Below are positions 1 to 6,451 of a DNA stretch of 13,425 nt, piece by piece. The notes beneath the pieces are model-generated. The model saw only the letters and a list, made by a program, of their open reading frames with translations. It was not told where the DNA came from and searched no databases. The stretch's first letter is position 1. Each line of letters opens with the position of its first letter. This DNA comes from JBNJGT01 sp964473285 (GTDB lineage Archaea; Nanobdellota; Nanobdellia; Woesearchaeales; JACJVW01): NCBI GenBank assembly GCA_964473285.1, contig CAYYOI010000045.1:1-13425 (forward strand), written 5' to 3'. The translations under genes were made by a program, and so were the position numbers.

Positions 1-14
1 TTTGCTAACTTTCC

Positions 15-31
15 TTAGGCTGGAAGCCTAA
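15..31. terminator. Short hairpin downstream of the first minus-strand gene
   Basis: TTAGGC (15-20) and GCCTAA (26-31) form a perfect 6-bp stem with a 5-nt loop. It lies about 30 nt beyond the stop of the minus-strand gene ending at 63. On the minus strand a short T run (complement of A-rich 47-51) comes between the stop codon and the hairpin. Archaeal termination relies mainly on T tracts, so a role in 3'-end formation is only a possibility. Confidence 0.25.
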
Positions 32-62
32 AGCAGATTTTTTAGAAAAACTCGCCACTATT

Positions 63-731
63 CTAATATGTTTTATAAGCCCTTTCCACTTCCTGGACAG
101 GATCAGGAAAATTTTCCTTTTGGAGATAAACAAGATAATTAATCATGGAAATTATCCCGTTTATATCTGCCTGTTTTCTGAAGTTGTGCGAGACCTGAGA
201 TATTTGTCTGGATGATAGCTTCTCATTCTTCCATAAGGAGAATATTCCTGATAGGTCGTTATTATTTATCCTTTCAAGCATATCAAGTGATTCCTCCATG
301 TAAAATTCCCTGATTATGGCTCCTGCATCTGCAAGATCATACAACTTTCCCATGCGAGTCCCATATTCTTTACTTTTGGCGAGTAACTGATCTGCAGGCG
401 CCTCACTTGTTATATCACCAGCCTTGACTTGTTCATAAAAAGAAGAATATCTTTCAATCTCTGGGGCAAATGGATCTGTAAAAATGCGCTGCAAAAAGTT
501 CTTCTCATGCCAGAAGGTTCCTACAAGGTATGCTATTGACTGCATATCTTCAAAGTCACATTCCAGAGGAGAATAGTGGCTGCGATATTTAAGAAAAGAT
601 GCCTTGTTTGCCTCATATACATAAAAATCCATAGTCTCGACTAAGTCTCTTATCTTGTGCTCTGCTCCAAGGTTCTGGACTTTTTCTTCAGCCCTTATAT
701 CGCAATAGAATGCAAGCTTTGAGTCAAACAT
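63..731 (-). CDS. Hypothetical protein, 222 aa
   Basis: I do not recognise this family. The product is soluble-looking, acidic and mostly helical by composition, with no signal peptide, transmembrane segment or metal-binding cysteine cluster. The middle is rich in aromatic residues (FWHEKNF near residue 75) and the C-terminal third has several helix-like stretches. The ATG at 731 is supported by a TATA-like element (TTTATAA on the minus strand, 757-763) 26-32 nt upstream, which matches the leaderless layout of its neighbours. No Shine-Dalgarno sequence is present. The gene stands alone on its transcript, with 192 nt separating it from the glycosyltransferase upstream. That it is a real gene is supported by the long open frame and the promoter. 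Its function is unknown. Confidence 0.75.
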   Translation of the reverse strand: MFDSKLAFYCDIRAEEKVQNLGAEHKIRDLVETMDFYVYEANKASFLKYRSHYSPLECDFEDMQSIAYLVGTFWHEKNFLQRIFTDPFAPEIERYSSFYEQVKAGDITSEAPADQLLAKSKEYGTRMGKLYDLADAGAIIREFYMEESLDMLERINNNDLSGIFSLWKNEKLSSRQISQVSHNFRKQADINGIISMINYLVYLQKENFPDPVQEVERAYKTY

Positions 732-756
732 CGTAGTTGGGAGAGCTTTACTGTCT

Positions 757-763
757 TATAAAG
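757..763 (-). promoter_or_regulatory. TATA box of the 222-aa hypothetical gene
   Basis: TTTATAA on the minus strand lies 26-32 nt upstream of the ATG at 731. It predicts transcription starting at or next to the start codon. Confidence 0.45.
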
Positions 764-923
764 TATTCCAAACTGTTGCTACTGATAAGGGAGTTATAAT
801 TAATGTTCCAAAGTTTATGCTTATACTAAAATCCTGAGAAATGCAACAAAAAACATTCTTATCAAATGGATGCTTCATCAACCCAAATCCCTTTCTCATG
901 CTTATGATGGAGAAAATAGTCTT

Positions 924-1784
924 TTATCGTTGTGAACACTGAAATTGCCAGGATTCAAAGGTATCTCTCATGAGCCTGAGATACTTCATGATTGGGGTTG
1001 GCAACATACGGACCGATAGCCCGCAGGCTTCCTTTATGAGTGCGGTCTGATAGGCTTTACCAGAAAGGTGTTTTCCCAGGATGCTCTTATAGGCGCGCCA
1101 CCTAGTACCATCCCGAAGGTTCTGATAGGCAAGATTCGTATCATGGATCCTGTAGATGGTGGAGATGGTTGCAGAAACAGCATGATCCAGATTTTTTTCT
1201 GCTAAGGCCTTTGCTGAACGTAGGGCGATGTCCCAATCCTCTGCGGAAGTGAGATTCTCATCAAATCCGCCCACCTGTTGCATGAGTTCTGTCTTCCAGA
1301 ACATTGTTGGGTAGGGAATGGGCTTATGCTGAAGAAGACTCTCAAATAGATTATCCTCAAAAGAATAAGCTGACTTTCGACGTATAAAATCCTGATCCTC
1401 ATAGAGGACCAACATGTCGGTGTATGAGAACCATACATCCTTTTCCTGCATCAATCTTTTCCTCATCTCAATGCTGTATGAAGTCAGGATGTCGTCTGAA
1501 TGACAAACAGTGATGTATGCAGGATCAAGCTGAAGTGCCTTTTCTATCCCCAGGTTCATGGCCGAACTTGAGCCACCGTTCTCCTTACTATAGACCCTGA
1601 GGTGATCATTTTTCTCTGCCAGCTTTTCAAGCCATGAAAAGGTATCATCGGTACTGCCATCATCAACCACAATATGGTAAGTTGGCTCTGTCTGAGCTTT
1701 GACTGAGAGAATTGTCTGATAAAGTTTCTCCTGCCGCTTGTTTTCATGGGTGCAATATGTCGGCGTCACTACTACTGTATCCAT
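924..1784 (-). CDS. Glycosyltransferase family 2 (GT-A fold)
   Basis: This is a nucleotide-sugar-dependent glycosyltransferase, probably acting at the cytoplasmic face on surface glycans or glycolipids. Counting from the ATG at 1784, the GT-A signatures are VVVTPTY near the N-terminus, VVDDGSTDDT at about 40-49, an HSDD variant of the DxD metal site at about 95-98, and GGFDENLTSAEDWDIALR at about 172-189, whose ED pair is the usual catalytic-base region. No transmembrane segment is evident, so it is probably soluble or peripheral. The frame is open 11 codons further to an ATG at 1817. However, a TATA-like GCTTTTAAAG (1806-1815) lies 22-31 nt before 1784, exactly as at other genes here, so I prefer 1784. 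The acceptor and sugar donor cannot be told. The CYTH gene lies 76 nt upstream, but each appears to have its own promoter. Confidence 0.88.
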   Translation of the reverse strand: MDTVVVTPTYCTHENKRQEKLYQTILSVKAQTEPTYHIVVDDGSTDDTFSWLEKLAEKNDHLRVYSKENGGSSSAMNLGIEKALQLDPAYITVCHSDDILTSYSIEMRKRLMQEKDVWFSYTDMLVLYEDQDFIRRKSAYSFEDNLFESLLQHKPIPYPTMFWKTELMQQVGGFDENLTSAEDWDIALRSAKALAEKNLDHAVSATISTIYRIHDTNLAYQNLRDGTRWRAYKSILGKHLSGKAYQTALIKEACGLSVRMLPTPIMKYLRLMRDTFESWQFQCSQR

Positions 1785-1805
1785 ATAAACCGAAAACAAG
1801 GCTCC

Positions 1806-1814
1806 CTTTAAAAG
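1806..1814 (-). promoter_or_regulatory. TATA box of the glycosyltransferase
   Basis: CTTTTAAAG on the minus strand, 22-30 nt upstream of the ATG at 1784. It is nearly identical to the patatin-gene element. It lies inside the longer open frame, which argues that the longer start at 1817 is not used. Confidence 0.5.
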
Positions 1815-1860
1815 CATTGTTGCCTTCTACTATCGAACAGTGACCATTTTCAGAAGGTAT

Positions 1861-2367
1861 TCAATCAAATAGAGGCCTGTATCCAAAACATGATAACTCC
1901 TTCTCGATATCAGCATAGGTTTTGCCACAGAGCATGCCTCCTGCAATAAAATCCTCATGGGTCACATCTGCAAGGCAGAAGTCAGGAATCTCAAAAGCGC
2001 TCTTTTCTTCTTCTGTTGCAAACTCGAAATCAACCAAGGCTAGACCTTCAAGTGCGTCCTTGAATACATCAATCTCTGCAACATGGCCTTTATAGTGATA
2101 GCGGTAGCGTATTTTCCTGAGCTTTTTACCTTTTATATCACTTAGTGCCAGGTATTCTTCAGGAGAAAGGTTGATTGTCTGTTCTTCTTGAATGGATGCA
2201 TCGCCATCAATCGAGGTTTTCTTGGTTAGTTGGTACTTATCGCTTTTCCTGAGCCTAAGAACAGGGTGTCTTGTCAAGGGAAAATAGGTGTCTATTACCT
2301 CTGTATATTCACATCCTGAAAGGTCAGGGATGTACCTTAAAAGGAATGTCTTTTCAAGCTCAATCAT
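1861..2367 (-). CDS. CYTH-domain / triphosphate tunnel metalloenzyme-like protein
   Basis: A single-domain CYTH protein of 168 aa, the usual size of short prokaryotic members. The hallmark ExExK motif is at the very N-terminus (E3, E5, K6 in IELEKTF). Alternating basic and acidic residues that would line the tunnel follow: R38/R40/K41, K49/K50, R87/R89, E98/D100 in AEIDVF, and D113/E115 in LVDFEF. A C-terminal segment (FIAGGMLCGKTYADIE) fits the family's usual end. Members bind triphosphates with divalent metal. Characterised ones include inorganic tripolyphosphatases, thiamine triphosphatases and class IV adenylate cyclases. Short prokaryotic forms most often act on tripolyphosphate, but the substrate here cannot be read from the sequence. 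The ATG at 2367 follows a TATA-like TTTTATAA (2391-2398), so the mRNA is probably leaderless. Confidence 0.82.
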   Translation of the reverse strand: MIELEKTFLLRYIPDLSGCEYTEVIDTYFPLTRHPVLRLRKSDKYQLTKKTSIDGDASIQEEQTINLSPEEYLALSDIKGKKLRKIRYRYHYKGHVAEIDVFKDALEGLALVDFEFATEEEKSAFEIPDFCLADVTHEDFIAGGMLCGKTYADIEKELSCFGYRPLFD

Positions 2368-2390
2368 AAAGGCTTTAGGTATGCTCTAAT

Positions 2391-2398
2391 TTATAAAA
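2391..2398 (-). promoter_or_regulatory. TATA box of the CYTH gene
   Basis: TTTTATAA on the minus strand, 24-31 nt before the ATG at 2367. No Shine-Dalgarno sequence intervenes. Confidence 0.5.
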
Positions 2399-2494
2399 GT
2401 TAAGAAATAGTTCCAGGACTGTTCTAAATCGTAATTAGGGCACAATAATAAATAGTTCCATGACATTAAGATCACTGGACATTTGCGTGTGAGC

Positions 2495-2502
2495 TATATA
2501 AA
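2495..2502 (+). promoter_or_regulatory. TATA box with no confident gene downstream
   Basis: TATATAAA preceded by GAGC and followed by GG is one of the best TATA matches in the window. It stands 23-30 nt before an ATG at 2525, the distance seen at other leaderless genes here, in a 490-nt stretch without an established gene. Confidence 0.4.
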
Positions 2503-2524
2503 GGTTCATTCTCTTAGAATTTTC

Positions 2525-2695
2525 ATGAATTACGCTGAAAGAGTCTATTGGAACCAGCAAAGTTACGGGTCTGCAATCCGTATACCAAAGAACCTATTGC
2601 GAGTTGTGCTTTCAGTGCTGTGCATCATAACACCTGCAACGAACTGGATGCTTCCATTCGTTTTCAGGATAAAGGATTTGGTTATCAGGTATTAA
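2525..2695 (+). CDS. Possible small protein, 56 aa (AbrB/MazE-like N-terminus?)
   Basis: This short plus-strand ORF lies in the otherwise gene-free stretch 2368-2857. The frame is open to 2483, but the promoter geometry points to the ATG at 2525. The first half contains SYGSAIRIPKNLL, which resembles the swapped-hairpin AbrB/MazE DNA-binding motif (pattern xxGNSxAIRIPK). The second half turns hydrophobic and does not look like the rest of such a domain. The +1-type alternative frame over about 2539-2697 is also open and reads like soluble protein, ending at a TAA. The locus may therefore be a decayed or frameshifted antitoxin-type regulator, or not coding at all. The evidence is the promoter and a short motif only. 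Confidence 0.3.
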   Translation: MNYAERVYWNQQSYGSAIRIPKNLLRVVLSVLCIITPATNWMLPFVFRIKDLVIRY

Positions 2696-2708
2696 AATAA
2701 CAAAATTC

Positions 2709-2729
2709 TCACTATGATTGAAATAGTGA
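2709..2729. terminator. Hairpin between converging small ORF and 167-aa gene
   Basis: TCACTAT (2709-2715) and ATAGTGA (2723-2729) form a perfect 7-bp inverted repeat with a 7-nt loop, just past the possible ORF ending at 2695. It could mark a transcript end or be a protein-binding site. No strong T tract follows. The rest of 2730-2857 shows nothing I can name. Confidence 0.25.
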
Positions 2730-2857
2730 ATCTCTCCATAAATGGTTAGATATTACGGATTCACAATATTGATAGCAAGAATTTTGAACATGAAAAGCTG
2801 AAGTGCGGAGTTTTAAACACACGCATGAAATCATCAAGAAGCTTTACAGAAAGAAAT

Positions 2858-3361
2858 CTATTTGAAATAAGCAAACAGAGCATAGGGAACTGCAAAACGA
2901 TTGAAATCAAGTATTTTCTCATACCCCAGATGGTCAAGTGCTTCACATATACGCTTTATTGATTTAATATCCTCTTCTGGTCTTTTCTTTGGTGCCTGGA
3001 AGAGCAGTGCTTCATAGTCAAGAGTTCTTGCAACATCCAACTGGGAAACGACAACTTCTTCGTATCTTACAGGAACAGGGGACCTAAAATAGGTGGATGC
3101 AATCTTTTGAGTAGTGTAAAGATCCTTTATCTCAAAAGGAGAATCATCAAATAATTCATCGATTATCCTGTAAGGATCCTTGGGATTAGGCTTGAGAACT
3201 CCGAACGGAGGAAGATCCAATTCTGCCTCAATATTATTCTGAGCACAGAATTCTTTTGCTGAACTGAATGGATGAACAACAAGGGTTCCAAGATGAGGCC
3301 CTTGTAGAGAGACATGATTGTATTCTTTGCCATTCTTTTTCTTGAGATATGTCTGATACAT
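2858..3361 (-). CDS. Hypothetical protein, 167 aa
   Basis: Unrecognised soluble protein. It has a basic, lysine-rich start (YLKKKNGKEY) and a proline-rich central section (LPPFGVLKPNPKDPYRI near residues 51-66). Next comes a charged part with PKKRPEEDIKSIKRI near 124-138, and an aromatic C-terminus. There is no signal peptide, membrane helix or cysteine cluster. The ATG at 3361 is 23 nt from a TATA-like TTTATAAA (3384-3391), so it is probably translated from a leaderless mRNA. It is transcribed divergently from the patatin-like gene, with 105 nt between the two start codons, so the two promoters are back to back. I can give no function. Confidence 0.68.
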   Translation of the reverse strand: MYQTYLKKKNGKEYNHVSLQGPHLGTLVVHPFSSAKEFCAQNNIEAELDLPPFGVLKPNPKDPYRIIDELFDDSPFEIKDLYTTQKIASTYFRSPVPVRYEEVVVSQLDVARTLDYEALLFQAPKKRPEEDIKSIKRICEALDHLGYEKILDFNRFAVPYALFAYFK

Positions 3362-3383
3362 ATCCCGTAGGATTCGGATATAT

Positions 3384-3391
3384 TTTATAAA
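3384..3391 (-). promoter_or_regulatory. TATA box of the 167-aa hypothetical gene
   Basis: TTTATAAA, 23-30 nt upstream of the ATG at 3361 on the minus strand. Confidence 0.5.
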
Positions 3392-3437
3392 CCTTGTGTG
3401 ATAAAAATTAATCTATGAGTAAAGACATTAAAAAAGC

Positions 3438-3445
3438 TTTTAAAT
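3438..3445 (+). promoter_or_regulatory. TATA box of the patatin-like gene
   Basis: TTTTAAAT preceded by AAAAAGC (a possible BRE) lies 22-29 nt before the ATG at 3467. No ribosome binding site follows, so a leaderless transcript is likely. Confidence 0.5.
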
Positions 3446-3466
3446 TCCGGATTATATATTCTTGTT

Positions 3467-4312
3467 ATGAAAATTGGGCTTTGTCTTGGGAGTGGAGGAT
3501 CCAGAGGGATTGCACAAATAGGTATCATCGAAAAGCTAATTGAAAAAGGTTTTATAATCAGCCAGGTTTCAGGGGCAAGCATTGGAGCACTTATTGGGGG
3601 GCTATATTGTACAGGCAGCCTTGAGAGGTTCAAGAAGGATCTCTTCAGCATGACAAAACGCGAGATTTTTTCTTATGTAGACCTTGTATTCCCTAAGTCC
3701 GGATTTATACATGGCAAAAAAGTGATGGCCTTACTTGAGAGATATATACCTAAAGGCACAAGGATAGAGGACTTACCTATCCCCCTTGCAATAGTTGCAA
3801 CAGACTATAACCAAGGAGAACAAGTGGTCTTTAGACACGGCGACCTGCTTCTAGCGATCAGGGCAAGCATATCGATTCCAGGGATTTTTGTACCGGTGAA
3901 ATATCATGAGAGCATTCTTGTAGATGGAGGTTTAGTAAATCCTTTGCCAGTTGACTTGTTAAGAACCAAACGCAAGTTTGCTGTAAACCTGTATCCACCA
4001 GTAAAGATCAAGAACAGAAAAGCGCATAACTCAACAGATGTGGGAATAATGCAGAGCAAACACAGATGGAAGCTCTCTGAGATGTGGAAGAAAGAGAAAG
4101 AACCTAGTGTGTTTGAGATCCTTTCACATACTGTGCAGATAATTGAGCACAGGAGTACAAAATTCTCACTTATGAAGAATAAGCCGGATTTGCTGTTTGA
4201 ACCGCAATTGCTTGAGCTTACTATCATGGATTTTACCAAGAACAAGTTAGCTTATGAGGAAGGGCTGCATTGCTTTGAAAAAAAGAAAAGAGATTTATCA
4301 AGAATTAGGTAA
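3467..4312 (+). CDS. Patatin-like phospholipase family protein (RssA-like)
   Basis: A 281-aa serine hydrolase of the patatin family, predicted to cleave acyl esters of lipids through a Ser-Asp dyad. All family landmarks are present: a glycine-rich oxyanion loop GSGGSRG at residues 8-14, the nucleophile elbow GASIG at 36-40 with Ser38, and the catalytic Asp in VDGGLVNPLP (Asp153). The length fits the compact bacterial/archaeal RssA-type proteins. No signal peptide is visible, so it is probably cytoplasmic or membrane-associated. The C-terminal 100 residues are highly basic and variable. The start ATG is set by the promoter at 3438-3445. The last 15 nt overlap the 3' end of the convergent phosphoribosyltransferase gene. 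The substrate is unknown; membrane lipid turnover is an inference, notable because archaeal ether lipids lack typical acyl esters. Confidence 0.88.
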   Translation: MKIGLCLGSGGSRGIAQIGIIEKLIEKGFIISQVSGASIGALIGGLYCTGSLERFKKDLFSMTKREIFSYVDLVFPKSGFIHGKKVMALLERYIPKGTRIEDLPIPLAIVATDYNQGEQVVFRHGDLLLAIRASISIPGIFVPVKYHESILVDGGLVNPLPVDLLRTKRKFAVNLYPPVKIKNRKAHNSTDVGIMQSKHRWKLSEMWKKEKEPSVFEILSHTVQIIEHRSTKFSLMKNKPDLLFEPQLLELTIMDFTKNKLAYEEGLHCFEKKKRDLSRIR

Positions 4313-4981
4313 AGGTGCAATACCATACTCACTAAATTCTTCCTTTAATGATTGCAAGATATGCTCGCCTGGTTGAAGGTCTTTGTATGCCTTAGGTAGG
4401 AGATCAAAAGCGTTACTCATAGAATAGTAGGGCACTCCTTTTGATTCGACTGCTTCCTTTACACTATAACCTTCATCAGTCACTTCCATACGGTTGGTGA
4501 GTCCGAATGCTGCAATTAAAGGAACTTGCGACTCAACCAACTGATCTATTGTCTGAAGAAGCGAACCACCTGTTGTTGTGACATCCTCAATGATAATAGT
4601 ATCACCTTGTGGTTTACCAACAAAATATTTGTCTTTTGGCGCACCATGGGTTTTTGGTTTGCCACGGCCCATCGGTATCACATGACTATGGGGCGCATAT
4701 GAAGGGTCCTCTTTTGCCCATTTATATTGAGTAAGGATACCAACTTTTGTTGCGCCTTCAGGGACTCCAAAAAAACAGTCTGGTTTAAGGCCCTGGTCTT
4801 TTGTGAAGGAAAGAACATAATCAGTAAGCTGGTCTAACAAGAAGACATCCTCTGCCACATTCCTCCAATTGACATACCAGGATGATAATCTTCCTGATTT
4901 AAGTTGTATAGGTTCTTCAAAGAAACCGATAACACCATTCTTTAGAATAAACTCATTGAACTCTTCATTTTCAAATGCCAT
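4298..4981 (-). CDS. pyrE: Orotate phosphoribosyltransferase-like enzyme
   Basis: A type I phosphoribosyltransferase that joins PRPP to a nucleobase, most like orotate PRTase (orotate + PRPP to OMP). Visible features in its 227 residues are the N-terminal LKSGR loop (27-31, as in PyrE), a flexible-loop signature RGKPKTHG with R106, K108, K110 and H112 (compare RKxxKxHG), and the PRPP-binding motif TIIIEDVTTTGGS at 128-140 with the acidic pair E132-D133. The stretch FGVPEGATKVGILTQ replaces the usual PyrE glycine segment, so base specificity could be altered. It sits 32 nt downstream of RuBisCO on the same strand. That spacer contains a TATA-like element at the right distance for an independent leaderless start, so both read-through and separate transcription are possible. 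Its place suggests base or PRPP recycling with the RuBisCO pathway (inference); a plain pyrimidine-synthesis role is the simpler reading. Confidence 0.82.
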   Translation of the reverse strand: MAFENEEFNEFILKNGVIGFFEEPIQLKSGRLSSWYVNWRNVAEDVFLLDQLTDYVLSFTKDQGLKPDCFFGVPEGATKVGILTQYKWAKEDPSYAPHSHVIPMGRGKPKTHGAPKDKYFVGKPQGDTIIIEDVTTTGGSLLQTIDQLVESQVPLIAAFGLTNRMEVTDEGYSVKEAVESKGVPYYSMSNAFDLLPKAYKDLQPGEHILQSLKEEFSEYGIAPLPNS

Positions 4982-5003
4982 GAAGAAAAGGAATGAGTTG
5001 AAC

Positions 5004-5012
5004 TTTTTAAAA
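5004..5012 (-). promoter_or_regulatory. TATA-like element between RuBisCO and the PRTase
   Basis: TTTTAAAAA on the minus strand, immediately after the RuBisCO stop codon and 23-31 nt before the PRTase ATG at 4981. It suggests the PRTase can be transcribed separately from RuBisCO. Confidence 0.4.
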
Positions 5013-5013
5013 C

Positions 5014-6270
5014 CTAGTGCTCGAATTTTTGAAGCGCTCTTGCAAGTTCGGGAAAGCCTTTTGCATAGACCTCAAGCTTCTTCTTCTTTAGGGTCGCATC
5101 AAGTGCCTGCCTGATCGCTCTAGCTCCTGGCTCAGTTCCATCTGGATGACCATGGCATCCACCACCGAACTGGCAGACTATATTGGATCCCATGTATTTG
5201 ATGAGTTTTGGAAGATGGCCGGGGTGAAGTCCTCCTGAACATACTGCAAGCACAGGTTTGATTCCTGTCCAACGCTGTTCTAGTGCATGAGTCTTTCCTT
5301 TTGTTACAAAGGAATCTTCTATCTCATCCTCAATTTCCTGGATTTCCACTTTTGAGCCATCCATTTTACCTACGATGGTCCCGATGTGAAGCTGATCAAC
5401 TCCTATTAGGCGGGCAATCTTTGCTAGTGCAAGCATGGAGACCCCATGCTTTGGATTCCGGGTTATTGCTGCATGGCCTGCACGGTGAGCATGGATGACC
5501 ATGCCAAGGTCAAGGTTACGTATGGTCTGGAGCGCGGCAAATCCTGCTGTAAGGATATCAATCATAATGTAGTCTCCGCCGCATTGTTTCACCAGATCTG
5601 CACGGCGTATCATCTCATCTGTTTCAGCAGTGATATTTGGCATATAGACCTTGAATTCTCCAGTCTCCTCCATTGCCTTCTCACGGGCACGCAGGGTTTC
5701 CCTGATCCTATCTTCAAAAGTGTTGAAGCGCATGCTGGAAAGGTTCTCATCATCCTTTACAATGTCAAGTCCTCCAATCCATGCCTTGTAAGCAACTTCT
5801 GCGTGCTGCTTTGCTGAAAGGCCTACTTTTGGCTTCACTATGGTTCCTGTAAGTGGCCTGTTCCGAATCTTTGTAAGCTTGCGGATACCTGCAACCCCAA
5901 AAGCAGGACCTTTGAAGGAACGCAAGATTCGTGGTGGAAATTTTATATCAAGAAGCTTAAGATTCTTGAGTAGTTTCATCCCAAATATATTTCCTGCAAT
6001 GGAACTCAAGATCTGTGGCATGTTTCCTGCCTCAAAAAGGTCTGAGGGGTATGCAATCTTGATCTTATCCTTGGTTATCGAGAAAACAGTAGGCCGCAAC
6101 TTGGCTGCGATGCAGGGATTCATTGTCGAGATATCAGTCCATGTGCCAATAGAACTCTCTTTTGCTACATTTTCAGCAGCTTCCTCCATGCTTATTCCAT
6201 TAGGCTCAATGTAATATTCACAGATAAGATCATCTTTTAATGGCTTATATTTCTTGTTGATATACTCCAT
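5014..6270 (-). CDS. rbcL: Ribulose-1,5-bisphosphate carboxylase/oxygenase, form III (archaeal)
   Basis: Carboxylates ribulose-1,5-bisphosphate to two 3-phosphoglycerate; in archaea with form III it serves nucleotide degradation. All active-site residues I know are kept (numbered from the open-frame GTG at 6279; subtract 3 for the preferred start). They are E41/T46/W47 in ESSIGTW, N97, K149 and K151 in TIVKPKVGL, the carbamylated K175 with D177/E178 in VKDDEN, H265-R266 in HAHRAGHA, H298, loop-6 K305 in TIVGKMDG, S348 in SGGLHPGH, and GGG 372-374. It is therefore predicted active, not a RuBisCO-like protein. The GGGCHGHPDG version of the last motif and the absence of the insertion of forms II/III suggest a III-like (III-c) DPANN type. 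The ATG at 6270 is preferred over the GTG at 6279 because GAGGTG, a Shine-Dalgarno sequence, sits 6 nt before it and contains that GTG. Confidence 0.95.
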   Translation of the reverse strand: MEYINKKYKPLKDDLICEYYIEPNGISMEEAAENVAKESSIGTWTDISTMNPCIAAKLRPTVFSITKDKIKIAYPSDLFEAGNMPQILSSIAGNIFGMKLLKNLKLLDIKFPPRILRSFKGPAFGVAGIRKLTKIRNRPLTGTIVKPKVGLSAKQHAEVAYKAWIGGLDIVKDDENLSSMRFNTFEDRIRETLRAREKAMEETGEFKVYMPNITAETDEMIRRADLVKQCGGDYIMIDILTAGFAALQTIRNLDLGMVIHAHRAGHAAITRNPKHGVSMLALAKIARLIGVDQLHIGTIVGKMDGSKVEIQEIEDEIEDSFVTKGKTHALEQRWTGIKPVLAVCSGGLHPGHLPKLIKYMGSNIVCQFGGGCHGHPDGTEPGARAIRQALDATLKKKKLEVYAKGFPELARALQKFEH

Positions 6271-6274
6271 GCAA

Positions 6275-6282
6275 TTCACCTC
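6275..6282 (-). promoter_or_regulatory. Shine-Dalgarno site of RuBisCO
   Basis: AGAGGTGA on the minus strand, followed by ATTGC and the ATG at 6270. One of only two clear ribosome binding sites at promoter-proximal genes in the window. It decides the start, since the in-frame GTG at 6279 lies inside it. Confidence 0.6.
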
Positions 6283-6293
6283 TTTTAAACCAA

Positions 6294-6356
6294 TTATTGT
6301 GGCATCTCTTTAAATTCTTTTTGTTTAATTGTTTTTCGAGTGATTCCCTGATACAT
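6294..6356 (-). CDS. Possible 20-codon leader ORF upstream of RuBisCO
   Basis: On the minus strand an ATG at 6356 opens a 20-codon basic ORF (start MYQGITRKTI, end KEMPQ) that stops at 6294, 24 nt before the RuBisCO ATG. A TATA-like TTTTATAA (6377-6384) lies 21-28 nt upstream of this ATG, close to the spacing at the leaderless genes in the window. If real it would be a second, longer transcript carrying a leader peptide ahead of RuBisCO, overlapping RuBisCO's own TATA box at 6309-6316. The same TATA region could instead serve the divergent FHA gene. Chance occurrence is quite possible in AT-rich DNA. Confidence 0.25.
   Translation of the reverse strand: MYQGITRKTIKQKEFKEMPQ
6309..6316 (-). 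promoter_or_regulatory. TATA box of RuBisCO
   Basis: AATTTAAA on the minus strand, 39-46 nt upstream of the ATG at 6270. Transcription about 25 nt downstream would give a roughly 15-nt leader holding the GAGGTG ribosome site. The GAPDH promoter has the same geometry. Confidence 0.5.
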
Positions 6357-6374
6357 CTTAGGGGCATTGATCAA

Positions 6375-6386
6375 TATTATAAAAAG
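6375..6386. promoter_or_regulatory. TATA-like element in the RuBisCO/FHA divergent region
   Basis: TATTATAAAAAG reads as a TATA box on either strand. To the right it would start a transcript near 6408 with about a 44-nt leader before the FHA gene. To the left it would start one near 6356 that runs through a short ORF into RuBisCO. Confidence 0.35.
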
Positions 6387-6451
6387 CATGATACTTTCAT
6401 CTTATTTTGATACCTCATAGCAACATTTGATATTGCCTTCTAAACTTTACT

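Noticed and set aside
924..1817. Glycosyltransferase starting at the upstream ATG (1817)
   Set aside because: A TATA-like box at 1806-1814 lies inside that extension and at the standard leaderless distance from the ATG at 1784. The GT2 fold also begins right after 1784.
2761..2946. 61-aa minus-strand ORF at the end of the 167-aa gene
   Set aside because: It overlaps the 3' end of the longer frame, has no promoter and shows no motif. Part of it resembles a frame extension of the 167-aa gene, but nothing supports it.
5014..6270. RuBisCO-like protein (form IV) rather than true RuBisCO
   Set aside because: All substrate, metal and loop-6 residues I checked are present.
5014..6279. RuBisCO starting at GTG 6279
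   Set aside because: The GTG is part of the GAGGTG ribosome site that serves the ATG at 6270.
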